From: JACVRM01 sp036824245
Lineage (GTDB): Bacteria; Actinomycetota; Thermoleophilia; Gaiellales; Gaiellaceae
Length of the DNA stretch: 64,000 bases
Assembly: GCA_036824245.1 (NCBI GenBank)
Contig: DAITAO010000002.1
Location: 41,926 to 105,925, forward strand
Direction: 5' to 3'
Shown: positions 51,072-59,216 of the stretch, in pieces
Layout: every line of letters begins with the position of its first letter
How positions within the stretch are numbered: position 1 is the stretch's first letter
The notes under the pieces: generated by a model
Databases searched by the model: none
Told to the model about the DNA's origin: nothing
What the model saw: the letters and a program-made list of their open reading frames with translations, nothing else
Translations under genes and position numbers: made by a program

Positions 51072-51737
51072 ATGCGCGCCCTCGTCGCCCTAGCCGCCTT
51101 CGTCGCGCTGGCCGCGCTCTGCGCGGTCGCGTCAGGTAGCCCGGCGGCGCCGGCACAGGGCGCCTTGGTCGCCAACGTGGGCCCGGGCTTCGAGATCTCG
51201 CTGCGCACATCGGCAGGAGCCCGCGTGACGCAGCTCGATCCGGGCGCTTTCACGGTGGAGGTCGACGATCAGACCGAGGAGCACAATTTCCACCTGACGG
51301 GACCCGGCGTCAACGAGCTGACACTGGCTGCCGAGATCACAAAGGTGACCTGGAATGTCACCTTCCGCGACGGCACCTACACGTTCCTCTGCGACGTCCA
51401 TCCCACCACGATGCGCGGCAGGGTCACCGTGGGCACGCCGCCTGCGGCGCCTGTCGCGAAGCCGCTCGTCGCGACGGTCGGGCCCAAGCAGACGATCTCG
51501 CTCCGGACGGGCGGCGGCGCGAGGGTGAAGAACCTGAAGGCCGGCCGCTACAGGATCACGGTGCACGATCGGCGCACCACCGACAATCTCCATTTGACCG
51601 GGCCGGGCGTGAACCGGAGGACGGGCGTCAAGTTCCGCGGCACGGTGACCTGGCTCCTGTCGCTCCAGACAGGCACGTACCGCTACCGGTCCGACGTCAC
51701 CAGGAAGCTGCAGGGCAGCTTCAAGGTGACTGCCTAG
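51072..51737 (+). CDS. Exported cupredoxin-like protein with two domains
   Basis: 221 residues from ATG 51072, where a signal peptide begins (MRALVALAAFVALAALCAVA); GTG 51024, overlapping pheT, is an alternative. Domain 1 keeps a type 1 copper site: EEHNFHLTGPG (His) and FLCDVHPTTMRG (Cys, His, Met). Domain 2 repeats the fold (DNLHLTGPGVNR) but ends YRSDVTRKLQG, without Cys, second His or Met, so it should not bind copper. Possible electron carrier or copper chaperone outside the cell. Confidence 0.78.
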   Translation: MRALVALAAFVALAALCAVASGSPAAPAQGALVANVGPGFEISLRTSAGARVTQLDPGAFTVEVDDQTEEHNFHLTGPGVNELTLAAEITKVTWNVTFRDGTYTFLCDVHPTTMRGRVTVGTPPAAPVAKPLVATVGPKQTISLRTGGGARVKNLKAGRYRITVHDRRTTDNLHLTGPGVNRRTGVKFRGTVTWLLSLQTGTYRYRSDVTRKLQGSFKVTA

Positions 51738-51742
51738 AGGGG

Positions 51743-52696
51743 TCACCCGGGGGCGGTCCGCCGGGCTGCGTGGACGAGGCCGGCCCGGGGACCGCCCGCC
51801 GCGCGGATATCCGCCTGCCGGTCGAGCTCGGCGTTCAGCTCGGCGCCGTAGAGCAGCGCGAAGGCTGAGTAGTTGAGCCAGAGGAGCAAGATGATGCCGC
51901 CGGCAAGCGTGCCGTAAGTCTCGCTGTACGAGCTCGACAAGCTCGTGTAGAGCGCGAACAGCCCAGAGAGAGCCAGCCACGCGAGCCCGCCGATCAGCGA
52001 GCCGGGTGAGATCCATCGCCAGTTGCGCTGCCTCATGTCGGGGGCGAGGTAGTAGACGAGCGCAAAGAAGAGCAGGATCACGCAGAAGGCGAGCGGCCAG
52101 CGCACGATCGCCCAGAGCACTTTGAACGCGCCGCCCAACCCGGCCTGGTCTGCGATTGCCTCGCCGAGCGGCCCGCCGAAGACGATCATCAGGAACAGCC
52201 CGGCGGTGACGAGGCCGCTCACCACGACCAGCACGATCGCCGTCAGCCGCACCTTCCAGAACGGCCGCGTCTCCTGGCGGTCGTAGGCGCGGTTGACGGC
52301 CTTGATCACCGAGGTCGCCGCACCGCTCGCCGCCCAGACGGCCAGGAAGGTGCCGACGATGACGGCGATCGCGGAGCCTCCCTTGTCCCGAGAGTTCTCC
52401 TCGGCGAGTTCGATCGCGTCGATGACGGCTCCGGGCGCGACCGTGCCCAGAAATTCACGCAGGTCGTCGAACGCCCCGACCAGCCCCAAGAGACCCACGA
52501 GCACGACGACCGCGGGAACGAAGGCGAGCAACGACCCGAACGCGATCTGCGCCGCCATGCCCATGCAGTCGTCGGCGACGAACTCCTTGCCGCTGCGGTT
52601 GAGAGCATCGAGCCAGTCGCGCGCCGTCAGGCCGAACGGGCCGCGCGGCGGGCGTCCGACGGACGCCGTGGCGTCAGTCGCGCTCGGTGACGACAA
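51743..52696 (-). CDS. YihY/BrkB-family membrane protein
   Basis: 317 residues if TTG 52696 is the start; the frame is open to 52762, overlapping the upstream gene, and the start is uncertain. Six membrane helices with family marks: MAAQIAFGSLLAFVPAVVVL, VIKAVNRAYDRQETRPFWKV, YYLAPDMRQRNWRWISPGSL and GTLAGGIILLLWLNYSAFAL, followed by LYGAELNAEL. Old annotations call it ribonuclease BN, which is not supported. Last gene of an operon of small membrane proteins. Confidence 0.82.
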   Translation of the reverse strand: MSSPSATDATASVGRPPRGPFGLTARDWLDALNRSGKEFVADDCMGMAAQIAFGSLLAFVPAVVVLVGLLGLVGAFDDLREFLGTVAPGAVIDAIELAEENSRDKGGSAIAVIVGTFLAVWAASGAATSVIKAVNRAYDRQETRPFWKVRLTAIVLVVVSGLVTAGLFLMIVFGGPLGEAIADQAGLGGAFKVLWAIVRWPLAFCVILLFFALVYYLAPDMRQRNWRWISPGSLIGGLAWLALSGLFALYTSLSSSYSETYGTLAGGIILLLWLNYSAFALLYGAELNAELDRQADIRAAGGPRAGLVHAARRTAPG

Positions 52697-52958
52697 AGCG
52701 GCCGAACCGCGCCCGCTGCGAGCCCTCCCGGCCGCGGCGGAAGAAGAGACGTGCGGTTGCACCGATGCCGCCGCCCAGCACGAATCCGGCGCCGAGCGCT
52801 GCGGCGCCGACGACCGGCAGGTTCGCGCGCAGCTTGCCCGCCACGTCGGTCACCTCGCCGAGCCCGGCCCGCAGGGTTTCCACGGCACGAGCGAGCTCGG
52901 CGCGCTCGGCCGCTATCTCGGCGCGGACGTCCTCCGCTTTACGGTTGTTCTCAGCCAT
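52674..52958 (-). CDS. DUF3618-like small membrane protein
   Basis: 94 residues. Charged helix (NNRKAEDVRAEIAAERAELA, RAVETLRAGL), then a hydrophobic Gly-rich stretch (LPVVGAAALGAGFVLGGGIG) and a basic tail. DUF3618 proteins have this layout. It overlaps the upstream gene by 8 bp and the YihY gene by 23 bp. Function unknown. Confidence 0.6.
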   Translation of the reverse strand: MAENNRKAEDVRAEIAAERAELARAVETLRAGLGEVTDVAGKLRANLPVVGAAALGAGFVLGGGIGATARLFFRRGREGSQRARFGRFVVTERD

Positions 52959-53367
52959 CTGCCTTGAGTGCCTCCGAGGTCTCCTTCGCTTCCTGGATTG
53001 CTTGGCGGGGAACGGGCGGGCTGCCGCGTTTCAGGGCCTGGACTGCGAGGAACAGCAGCCCGAGCGCCACGACTAGCAGGAAGACAGTCACGGCGAGCAG
53101 CGACAGCCACGTCGGGAAGTACTCGGCCAGCCCGGCTGCGATCGTCGCAAAGCCGAAGCCGATCGCATAGAGGCCGATCACGATCGCGGCGAGGCCGAAC
53201 GCTGCACCGGTGCCGAGCGCTGCGATCTTGCCCTTGAGCTCCAGCGTGGCGAGCTCGAACTCGAGTTTCGCCAGCGAGCTCGCGTGCTCGGCTACCTGCT
53301 TCGCCGCGTTGCCGACGCCGCCCGAGTTCGCCGCGGAGACATTCGGGTCAGCGTCGTGGGTGCGCAT
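52951..53367 (-). CDS. Phage-holin-like (holin 3/6 superfamily) membrane protein
   Basis: 138 residues. N-terminal helix that lies along the membrane (AKLEFELATLELKGKIAALG), two transmembrane helices (AAFGLAAIVIGLYAIGFGFA, LLAVTVFLLVVALGLLFLAV) and a charged tail. The superfamily name comes from a profile. These chromosomal forms sit with DUF3618 and DUF4235-like genes and are not lysis genes. Role in envelope unknown. Confidence 0.65.
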   Translation of the reverse strand: MRTHDADPNVSAANSGGVGNAAKQVAEHASSLAKLEFELATLELKGKIAALGTGAAFGLAAIVIGLYAIGFGFATIAAGLAEYFPTWLSLLAVTVFLLVVALGLLFLAVQALKRGSPPVPRQAIQEAKETSEALKADG

Positions 53368-53707
53368 GCCCTCTCCAGTCGATCAGCTTGGCCGCCACGA
53401 TGCCGACGGCGAACGCGACACCGACCACTACGAACGGATTCGGCCCGCCGCGGCGCTTCGGCGCGGGGCGGGCTCCCAGCTGCGGGCCGGACGGGGCGAC
53501 AGTCCCCTCGGCAGGCCTGGAGTTCGTCGGGGCACGGCCGCGCAGCCGCGCCGCCATCAGGCTCGGCTTCAGCTTGCGGACGAACGCGGCGTCGTCGGCC
53601 AGCTCCTGGGCCAGCTTCGCCTTCGGACCGCCCTCGGCTGCGAACGTGTTCGCCAGGTCCTGGAGCCGGGAGGCGGCGCGCTCGACAAGCAGGTCGCCCC
53701 TGTTCAT
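53348..53707 (-). CDS. Small membrane-associated protein, function unknown
   Basis: 119 residues from ATG 53707, in an ATGA overlap with the preceding 42-residue gene. Helical N-terminus (VERAASRLQDLANTFAAEGG), Arg/Pro-rich middle, one C-terminal transmembrane helix (PFVVVGVAFAVGIVAAKLID) and a short basic tail. Overlaps the next gene by 20 bp. Confidence 0.55.
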   Translation of the reverse strand: MNRGDLLVERAASRLQDLANTFAAEGGPKAKLAQELADDAAFVRKLKPSLMAARLRGRAPTNSRPAEGTVAPSGPQLGARPAPKRRGGPNPFVVVGVAFAVGIVAAKLIDWRGHAHPRR

Positions 53708-53832
53708 TTCTTCGCGGGCGGCTCCTCGCCCGTCGCGATGCGCCAGATCCCTGACGCGGCCCGCCGCGCGATCACGGCCGACACCGCCGCGAGCGTGGCG
53801 TAGAGACCGGTCCACAGGAGCTTGCGAATCAC
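53704..53832 (-). CDS. Short DUF4235-like membrane protein (42 aa)
   Basis: GTG 53832 to TGA 53704. Reads VIRKLLWTGLYATLAAVSAV then IARRAASGIWRIATGEEPPA, matching the first half of DUF4235 proteins (membrane helix, then a W-x-x-x-TGE-x-PP motif). It is missed by length cut-offs. The ATGA overlap with the next gene supports it. First gene of the membrane-protein operon, divergent from argR. Confidence 0.6.
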   Translation of the reverse strand: MIRKLLWTGLYATLAAVSAVIARRAASGIWRIATGEEPPAKK

Positions 53833-53888
53833 GGGGGAAGCGTACCGCGCCCGCCGTCGCGTGAAACGTTCAGTCGTATGCTCCGGCT

Positions 53889-54365
53889 GTGCAGGACGGA
53901 CGCGGCCTCGGCAAGCGTGACCGCCAACGTCTGATCACGAGTCTTGTGACCCGGCGGCGGCTGGGAACGCAGCACGAGTTGCGCGATGCGCTGGCCAGGA
54001 ACGGCTGCGTCGTCACCCAGGCGACCGTGTCGCGCGACATCCGCGAGCTGGGGCTCACAAAGACGGAGGACGACCTCGGCCGCCCGCGCTACGTCGTGCC
54101 GCAGGCCCGCGCGCGGCGGGCCCCGCGCGAGGACCTGGTTGCCGTGATGTCGCAGTTCGGCCGGCGCGCGGTGGCGGCGCAGAACATCGTCGTTGTCCAG
54201 TCCGAGCTCGGCTCCGCGCCCGCGATCGCACGCGCGCTTGACCGGCTCGAGCACCCTCGCGTGGTCGGCACGCTCGCCGGCGACGACACGGTCCTCGTCA
54301 TCGCGGCACGCGCGCGCGACGCGGGCGCCCTCGCGCGCGAGCTGAACGCGCTGGTCGCTCCTTAA
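53889..54365 (+). CDS. argR: Arginine repressor
   Basis: 158 residues, GTG start. Winged-helix N-domain: RQRLITSLVTRRRLGTQHEL, then VTQATVSRDIRELGLTKTED. C-terminal hexamer/arginine domain with SAPAIARALDRLEHPRVVGT and LAGDDTVLVIAARA (GDDT binds arginine). Represses arginine biosynthesis when arginine is bound. No arg genes lie nearby. -10 TATGCT (53877-53882) is 6 nt before GTG. Its TAA lies inside a family A repeat. Confidence 0.92.
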   Translation: MQDGRGLGKRDRQRLITSLVTRRRLGTQHELRDALARNGCVVTQATVSRDIRELGLTKTEDDLGRPRYVVPQARARRAPREDLVAVMSQFGRRAVAAQNIVVVQSELGSAPAIARALDRLEHPRVVGTLAGDDTVLVIAARARDAGALARELNALVAP

Positions 54366-54399
54366 CAGTGACTGCCACCGTAAGGGGGGCCCTGAGCGG
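54362..54399. repeat. Dispersed palindromic repeat, family A copy
   Basis: TTAACAGTGAC-T-GCCACCGTAA then GGGGGGCCCTGAGCGG. The first part matches the element at 22994 (other strand) and the final CCTGAGCGG matches the unit at 42877. The argR stop codon is within it. Confidence 0.65.
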
Positions 54400-54443
54400 T
54401 CACAGCGACGTGAGGCGCGGAGGACGTGTGACGATGCACGGCC

Positions 54444-56135
54444 ATGCCGAGGCCGGCCTTTGACCGCTTCTATCGCTACGACGAGCTGACCGAGCTGCTG
54501 CGCGCCTGGCAGGACGAGTACCCGCACCTCTACCGGGCGGAGAGCATCGGCAAGTCGTACGAAGGGCGAGACATCTGGCTGGCGACGGTCACGAACGCCG
54601 AGACGGGGCCGGACGGGGAGAAGCCCGCGTTCCTGATCGAGGCGAACATTCACGCGCTCGAGGTGACCGGCTCGGCAGCCGCTCTCTACCTGCTGAACAG
54701 GCTGCTGATTGAGTACGGCAGCGACCCGCGCGTCACGCGTGCTCTCGACACGCGTACGTTCTACGTTCTCCCGCGGCTGAACCCCGACGGTGCCGAGCTC
54801 GCGCTCGCCGACCGCCCGCGCTTCGTCCGCTCCAGCGTCCGTCCCTACCCGCTGCTGGACCCGCAGGACGGGCTGCACGCGGAAGATCTGGACGGCGACG
54901 GACGCGTCCTGATGATGCGGCTCCGCGACCCGAACGGCGCCTGGAAGGCGCACCCGGAGGAGCCGCGGCTGCTCGTGCGGCGCGAGCCCGACGAGGCAAA
55001 CGAGGACGGAGCGTTCTACCGGCTCCTGTGGGAGGGAACGATCCGCAACTACGACGGCGTCATGCTCAAGGTGGCGCCGCCGCTCGAAGGCCTCGACCTG
55101 AACCGCAACTTCCCCATGGAATGGGCGCCGGAGGTCGACCAGCAGGGCGCAGGTCCCTATCCGACCTCCGAGCCCGAGATCCGGGCGATGGTGCAGGCGG
55201 TCGTCGACCGCCCCAACATCACCGGCCACATCGCGTACCACACCTTTTCGGGTGTTCACCTGCGCCCGTACGCCGCGTACGACGACGACCATTTCCCGAC
55301 CCCTGACCTGCGCGCCTACAAGCTGCTCGGCGAGTACGCCACCCGCATCACCGGCTACCCGGCCGTCTCCGTCTTCCACGACTTCAAATACGACCCGAAG
55401 ACGGCCATCAAGGGCTCGGCGCACGACTGGCTCTATGACCACCTTGGTCTCTTCTCGTGGACGACCGAGTTCTGGAGCCCGCAGCGGCGCGCCGGCATCG
55501 AGGGCTTCCAGTTCATCGAGTGGCTTCGCGACCACCCGCCCGAGGACGACTTCAAGCTGCTGCGCTGGGCCGAGCAGGAGATCGGCGAGCGGGCGTACGC
55601 GGACTGGTACCCGTTCGAGCATCCACAGCTCGGAGAGGTGGAGCTCGGCGGCTGGGACGTCTTTTACTGCTGGGGCAACGTGCCGACGCACTTCCTCGAG
55701 GAGGAGATCGCGCCACACGCCGAATTCGCCCTCTTCCACCTGCTCGTCTCGCCGCGGCTCGAGCTGCATTCGCTCGACCTGAAGCCTGTGGGGGAGGGCG
55801 CCTACCGAGTGCGGCTGGTCGTGCACAACACGGGCTGGCTACCGACCAACGTCACGCAGAAGGCGGTCGATCGCCGCGCGGTTCGCCCGCTCGAGGTCGA
55901 GCTGACGCTGCCCGAGGGTGCACAGCTCGCGGTCGGCAAGGAGAAGGAAGAGGCAGGGCAGCTGGAGGGCCGCGTGCACAAGCGCTCGCCGCTCGGCTGG
56001 TGGACGGACGACTCCACCACCGACCGTGCCAAGCTCGAGTGGGTCGTCGAGGCGCCCGCCGGCGGCCGGCTCGGCATCGAGGCCCGCCATCAGCGTGCCG
56101 GCACCGTGCGGCTCGAGGTCGAGCTCGACCGGTAG
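54444..56135 (+). CDS. M14-family zinc carboxypeptidase
   Basis: 563 residues. Zinc ligands: EANIHALEVTG (H-x-x-E) near residue 75 and IAYHTFSGVH (third His) near residue 268. Catalytic Glu in SWTTEFWSP near residue 345. Arg for the substrate carboxylate probably in LDLNRNFPMEW. About 140 C-terminal residues form a beta domain (VRLVVHNTGWLPTNVTQKAV). There is no signal peptide, so it is cytoplasmic by sequence. Removes C-terminal residues from peptides. Confidence 0.85.
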   Translation: MPRPAFDRFYRYDELTELLRAWQDEYPHLYRAESIGKSYEGRDIWLATVTNAETGPDGEKPAFLIEANIHALEVTGSAAALYLLNRLLIEYGSDPRVTRALDTRTFYVLPRLNPDGAELALADRPRFVRSSVRPYPLLDPQDGLHAEDLDGDGRVLMMRLRDPNGAWKAHPEEPRLLVRREPDEANEDGAFYRLLWEGTIRNYDGVMLKVAPPLEGLDLNRNFPMEWAPEVDQQGAGPYPTSEPEIRAMVQAVVDRPNITGHIAYHTFSGVHLRPYAAYDDDHFPTPDLRAYKLLGEYATRITGYPAVSVFHDFKYDPKTAIKGSAHDWLYDHLGLFSWTTEFWSPQRRAGIEGFQFIEWLRDHPPEDDFKLLRWAEQEIGERAYADWYPFEHPQLGEVELGGWDVFYCWGNVPTHFLEEEIAPHAEFALFHLLVSPRLELHSLDLKPVGEGAYRVRLVVHNTGWLPTNVTQKAVDRRAVRPLEVELTLPEGAQLAVGKEKEEAGQLEGRVHKRSPLGWWTDDSTTDRAKLEWVVEAPAGGRLGIEARHQRAGTVRLEVELDR

Positions 56136-56170
56136 GGCAACTACGAGCGCGTGCGGCGCCGCCCGCGCGT

Positions 56171-56449
56171 CTAACCCGGCGGGCTCTCCACCTTCCGCTC
56201 TTCGAGGCGATCGAACTCGGAGCTTCCCAGCGAGAGCGTCACGCTCCCCATCACGATCCGCGCGACACACTCCGCCGGCACGTAGCGGCTCGGCCGAAGG
56301 CGGCCGGGCGAGACGATCAGCCCATCGAAGATGTCGCGCTCGGTGTCGCCGAGCAGCTCGTCGATCTGGCCGAGGTCAGCGCCGTCCGAGCTCTCGACGG
56401 CCCAGCCGCGCTCGATGACCAACCAGGAAACCGGATCGGCGCCGCTCAC
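56171..56449 (-). CDS. PRC-barrel-like small protein
   Basis: 92 residues from GTG 56449, in a GTGA overlap with the upstream stop. PRC-barrel pattern: WLVIERGWAVESSDGADLGQ, IDELLGDTERDIFDGLIVSP and RYVPAECVARIVMGSVTLSL. Such domains bind RNA or other proteins. Probably cotranscribed with the duplicated-domain gene. Confidence 0.65.
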   Translation of the reverse strand: MSGADPVSWLVIERGWAVESSDGADLGQIDELLGDTERDIFDGLIVSPGRLRPSRYVPAECVARIVMGSVTLSLGSSEFDRLEERKVESPPG

Positions 56450-57138
56450 ACGACCTTGCCACCGACGTACCAGACCGGCCCCTGCGTGTAGACGGGCTGC
56501 GTTTCGGACAATGCGCGCAGCAGCCGGAAGCGACCGGTGATTCGCTCGCGATCGAGTCGCTCGAGACAACGGCGCACCATTCCCGGCGTCGCCCCGTAGC
56601 CGAATGTTCGCGCGCAGCGGAACCGGAACGCGAGCCGTTGACCGTCGCGGGCCGGATTCAGCGGCGCCATCAGCAGCGCGGCGCGGTCGAGGAGGTCGCT
56701 CGACTGGAGCTCCACCTCGGCATAGATGTCGCTCCAGTCCGGAGGCAGGCCCGCGAGCGCCTCGTCCCAGGCCGGTACGAGCGGCTCGGCCTGCGGGCGC
56801 GGCCGGCCCGCGGGCTCCCCGGCCGCCGGAATCTGAGTCGGTGTCGTGCCGGGCTCCTGTGAGCCGGCCGGTACGGCCGAGAGCACCTCGAGGGTACCGC
56901 CGATGCCCTCCCGGTCGAGGCGGCCGAGCAACCGCCGCACAGCGTCCTCGCCGGGTCCGCTCGCACGGGAGCAGGAGAAGCGAACCTCGTTCCCACTGCG
57001 GCCGGACATGAGCGGCGCGAGCAGGGCGTTGGCGCGCCCCGCATCAGCCTCGTTGTCGAGGCGCAGCAGCAGCCGTACGTCGCCCCAGTCCTCCGGGAGC
57101 GACGCCCGGAGCGCCTGCCACTGCCTTCCGAGCGTCAA
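56446..57138 (-). CDS. Protein with two copies of an unrecognised domain
   Basis: 230 residues from TTG 57138, 7 nt after a TACGCT -10 on the minus strand. Copies: residues about 1-85 (LRASLPEDWGDVRLLLRLDN ... VRRLLGRLDREGIGGTLEVL) and 135-230 (LAGLPPDWSDIYAEVELQSS ... VRRCLERLDRERITGRFRLL). Each starts with a LPxDWxD motif and ends with a LDRE helix. Soluble, no catalytic motif. Divergent from the E1 alpha gene. Confidence 0.55.
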   Translation of the reverse strand: MTLGRQWQALRASLPEDWGDVRLLLRLDNEADAGRANALLAPLMSGRSGNEVRFSCSRASGPGEDAVRRLLGRLDREGIGGTLEVLSAVPAGSQEPGTTPTQIPAAGEPAGRPRPQAEPLVPAWDEALAGLPPDWSDIYAEVELQSSDLLDRAALLMAPLNPARDGQRLAFRFRCARTFGYGATPGMVRRCLERLDRERITGRFRLLRALSETQPVYTQGPVWYVGGKVV

Positions 57139-57168
57139 GGCGGCCAGCGTACATACACTGACGCGACC

Positions 57169-58140
57169 ATGGCGAAGGTCGAGAAGCGCGGCACATTGTC
57201 CGCCGAGCAGCTCCGCGACTTCTACCGCGAGATGCTCCTCATCCGCCGCTTCGAGGAGCGTGTCGAGGACCGCTTCCGGGCCGGCGAGCTGCCCGGCTTC
57301 CTGCACGTCGCGATCGGACAGGAGGCCGTGGCGGTGGGTGTCTGCAAGGCGCTCGAGGAGGGCGACGTGATGGCCTCGACGCATCGTGCGCACGGGCACA
57401 CGCTGGCGCTCGGCACACACCCCAACGAGGTGATGGCCGAGCTCTACGGAAAGCTCGAAGGCTGCTCACACGGGTACGGCGGGTCGATGCACCTCTACGA
57501 CATCGAGCGCGGCAATATGGGCGCGAACGCCGTCGTGGGCGGCGGGCTGCCTGCCGTCGTCGGCGCCGCTCTCGCCTTCAAGTTTCGCGACGAGCCCCGC
57601 GTCGCGCTCGCGTTCTTCGGCGACGGGGCGACGAACATCGGGACGTTCCACGAGTCGCTCAACCTGGCACAGCTCTGGAACGTTCCCGCCGTCTTCGTCT
57701 GCGAGAACAACCACTGGGCCGAGTCGACGCCGGCGAAGCAGCACATGCCGATCGAAGATGTGAGCAAGCGCGCGGCGGCATACGAAATGAAGGCGGCCAA
57801 GGTGGACGGCCAGGACCTCGAGGCTGTCTATGCGGCCGCCGTGAAGGCGATCGACCATGCGCGCTCCGGCGCCGGCCCCTACTTCCTCGCCTGCGAGACG
57901 TACCGACTTACCGGGCACTACGTCGGCGACCCGCAGGTGTACCGGCCGAAGGACGAGCTGAAGAAGCTGCGCGAGACGCAGGACCCGCTCACGAAGCTCC
58001 GCGAGAAGCTCAAGCTGTCCGACGAGGACGTGGAGGAGCTGGAGCGCGAGGTCGGGGAGCTCGTGGACGCCTCGGTCGAGTTCGCGCAGAACGGCACCGA
58101 CCCGAAGCCCGAAGACGCCCTGAAGAATGTCTACGCCTAG
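57169..58140 (+). CDS. 2-oxoacid (pyruvate/acetoin type) dehydrogenase E1 alpha subunit
   Basis: 323 residues. TPP motif FFGDGATNIG to CENNHW; FLHVAIGQEAVAVGVCKALE and STHRAHGHTLALG upstream, CETYRLTGHYVGDPQVYRPK downstream with the phosphorylation-loop region. Works with the E1 beta encoded next. The E1alpha-E1beta-E2-E3 set could act on pyruvate, acetoin or branched-chain oxoacids; motifs are nearer to pyruvate/acetoin types. -10 TACACT at 57154-57159, 9 nt before ATG. Confidence 0.88.
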   Translation: MAKVEKRGTLSAEQLRDFYREMLLIRRFEERVEDRFRAGELPGFLHVAIGQEAVAVGVCKALEEGDVMASTHRAHGHTLALGTHPNEVMAELYGKLEGCSHGYGGSMHLYDIERGNMGANAVVGGGLPAVVGAALAFKFRDEPRVALAFFGDGATNIGTFHESLNLAQLWNVPAVFVCENNHWAESTPAKQHMPIEDVSKRAAAYEMKAAKVDGQDLEAVYAAAVKAIDHARSGAGPYFLACETYRLTGHYVGDPQVYRPKDELKKLRETQDPLTKLREKLKLSDEDVEELEREVGELVDASVEFAQNGTDPKPEDALKNVYA

Positions 58141-58170
58141 CGCCTCGAGTCCGGCAGATCTGGCTACTCG

Positions 58171-58200
58171 GGACAGGTACGAGTGCCAGTCACCTGGACC
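58171..58200. repeat. Degenerate family A palindromic repeat
   Basis: GGACAGGTAC then GAGTGCCAGTCACCTGGACC in the 89-nt E1alpha-E1beta gap. The right half keeps GTCACCTGG; the left half has drifted. Confidence 0.5.
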
Positions 58201-58229
58201 TGGCCGTTCGCGCCAGGTGGAGGGTTTCC

Positions 58230-59216
58230 GTGCCTGAGCTGTCGTACCGCGAGGCGGTGCGCGACGCGCTCGCACGCGCGATGCGCGAGGACGAGGACGT
58301 CTTCATCATGGGCGAGGACATCGCCGAGATGGGCGGCTCGATGGGCGTCACGCAGGGCCTGGTGGACGAGTTCGGGGCCGACCGCGTGCGTAACACGCCG
58401 ATCGCCGAGATGGCCATCATGGGCGCCGGCATCGGGGCTGCCATGCAGGGCATGCGGCCGGTCGTCGAGATCATGTACGAGGACTTCCTGACGCTCGGCT
58501 GCGAGCAGCTGGTCAATCAGGCGGCCAAGCATCGCTACATGTCCGGCGGCCAGGTGAAGGTGCCGCTGGTCGTCCGCACGCAGGGAGGCTCGGGCTGGTC
58601 GCCGGGCGCGCAGCACGCCCAGCAGCTCGAAGCCTGGTTCGTGCACATCCCGGGCCTCAAGGTCGTCTTTGCCTCCACGCCGACTGACGCGCGCGGCCTG
58701 CTCTGGTCGGCCATCTACGACGACAACCCGGTCGTCTTCTTCGAACACCGCACGCTGTACGGGATCAAGGAAGAGGTGCCCGAGGAGATCGAGCCGCTGC
58801 CCATCGGCCAGGCGCGAGTGCACCGCGAGGGAGAAGATGTGACGGTCGTGGCCACCGGGCGGCTGGTGCACGAGTCGCTGGCCGCCGCGCAGCAGGCGGA
58901 GGAGCAGGGCGTCTCGGTCGAGGTGCTCGACCCGCGCACGCTCCAGCCGCTCGACGAGGAGGCGCTCGTCGAGTCGGTCAAGAAGACGAACCGCTGCGTC
59001 GTTGCGCACGAGGCCGTGACGCGCATGGGCTACGGGGCCGAGGTGGCAGCCGTCGTCCAGCACCGGGCCTTCGACTGGCTCGACGCGCCCGTCGAGCGCG
59101 TCGGCGCCCACTTCACGCCGCTCCCGTTCGCGCCTGTCATGGAGCAGTTCGTGGTGCCGCAGGCGGACGATGTGCTGGCGGCGATTCTCCGCACCGTCGG
59201 ACGGAATGGCGACTGA
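58230..59216 (+). CDS. 2-oxoacid dehydrogenase E1 beta subunit
   Basis: 328 residues, GTG start. Transketolase pyrimidine domain (YREAVRDALARAMREDEDVF, GEDIAEMGGSMGVTQGLVDE, AEMAIMGAGIGAAMQGMRPV) and C-terminal domain (EVLDPRTLQPLDEEALVESV). Forms the heterotetramer with E1 alpha. Its 3' end overlaps the E2 gene by 11 bp. Confidence 0.9.
   Translation: MPELSYREAVRDALARAMREDEDVFIMGEDIAEMGGSMGVTQGLVDEFGADRVRNTPIAEMAIMGAGIGAAMQGMRPVVEIMYEDFLTLGCEQLVNQAAKHRYMSGGQVKVPLVVRTQGGSGWSPGAQHAQQLEAWFVHIPGLKVVFASTPTDARGLLWSAIYDDNPVVFFEHRTLYGIKEEVPEEIEPLPIGQARVHREGEDVTVVATGRLVHESLAAAQQAEEQGVSVEVLDPRTLQPLDEEALVESVKKTNRCVVAHEAVTRMGYGAEVAAVVQHRAFDWLDAPVERVGAHFTPLPFAPVMEQFVVPQADDVLAAILRTVGRNGD

Noticed and set aside
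52951..53367. Holin-like protein as evidence of a prophage
   Set aside because: No phage structural, integrase or lysis gene nearby; it belongs to a set of chromosomal small membrane proteins.
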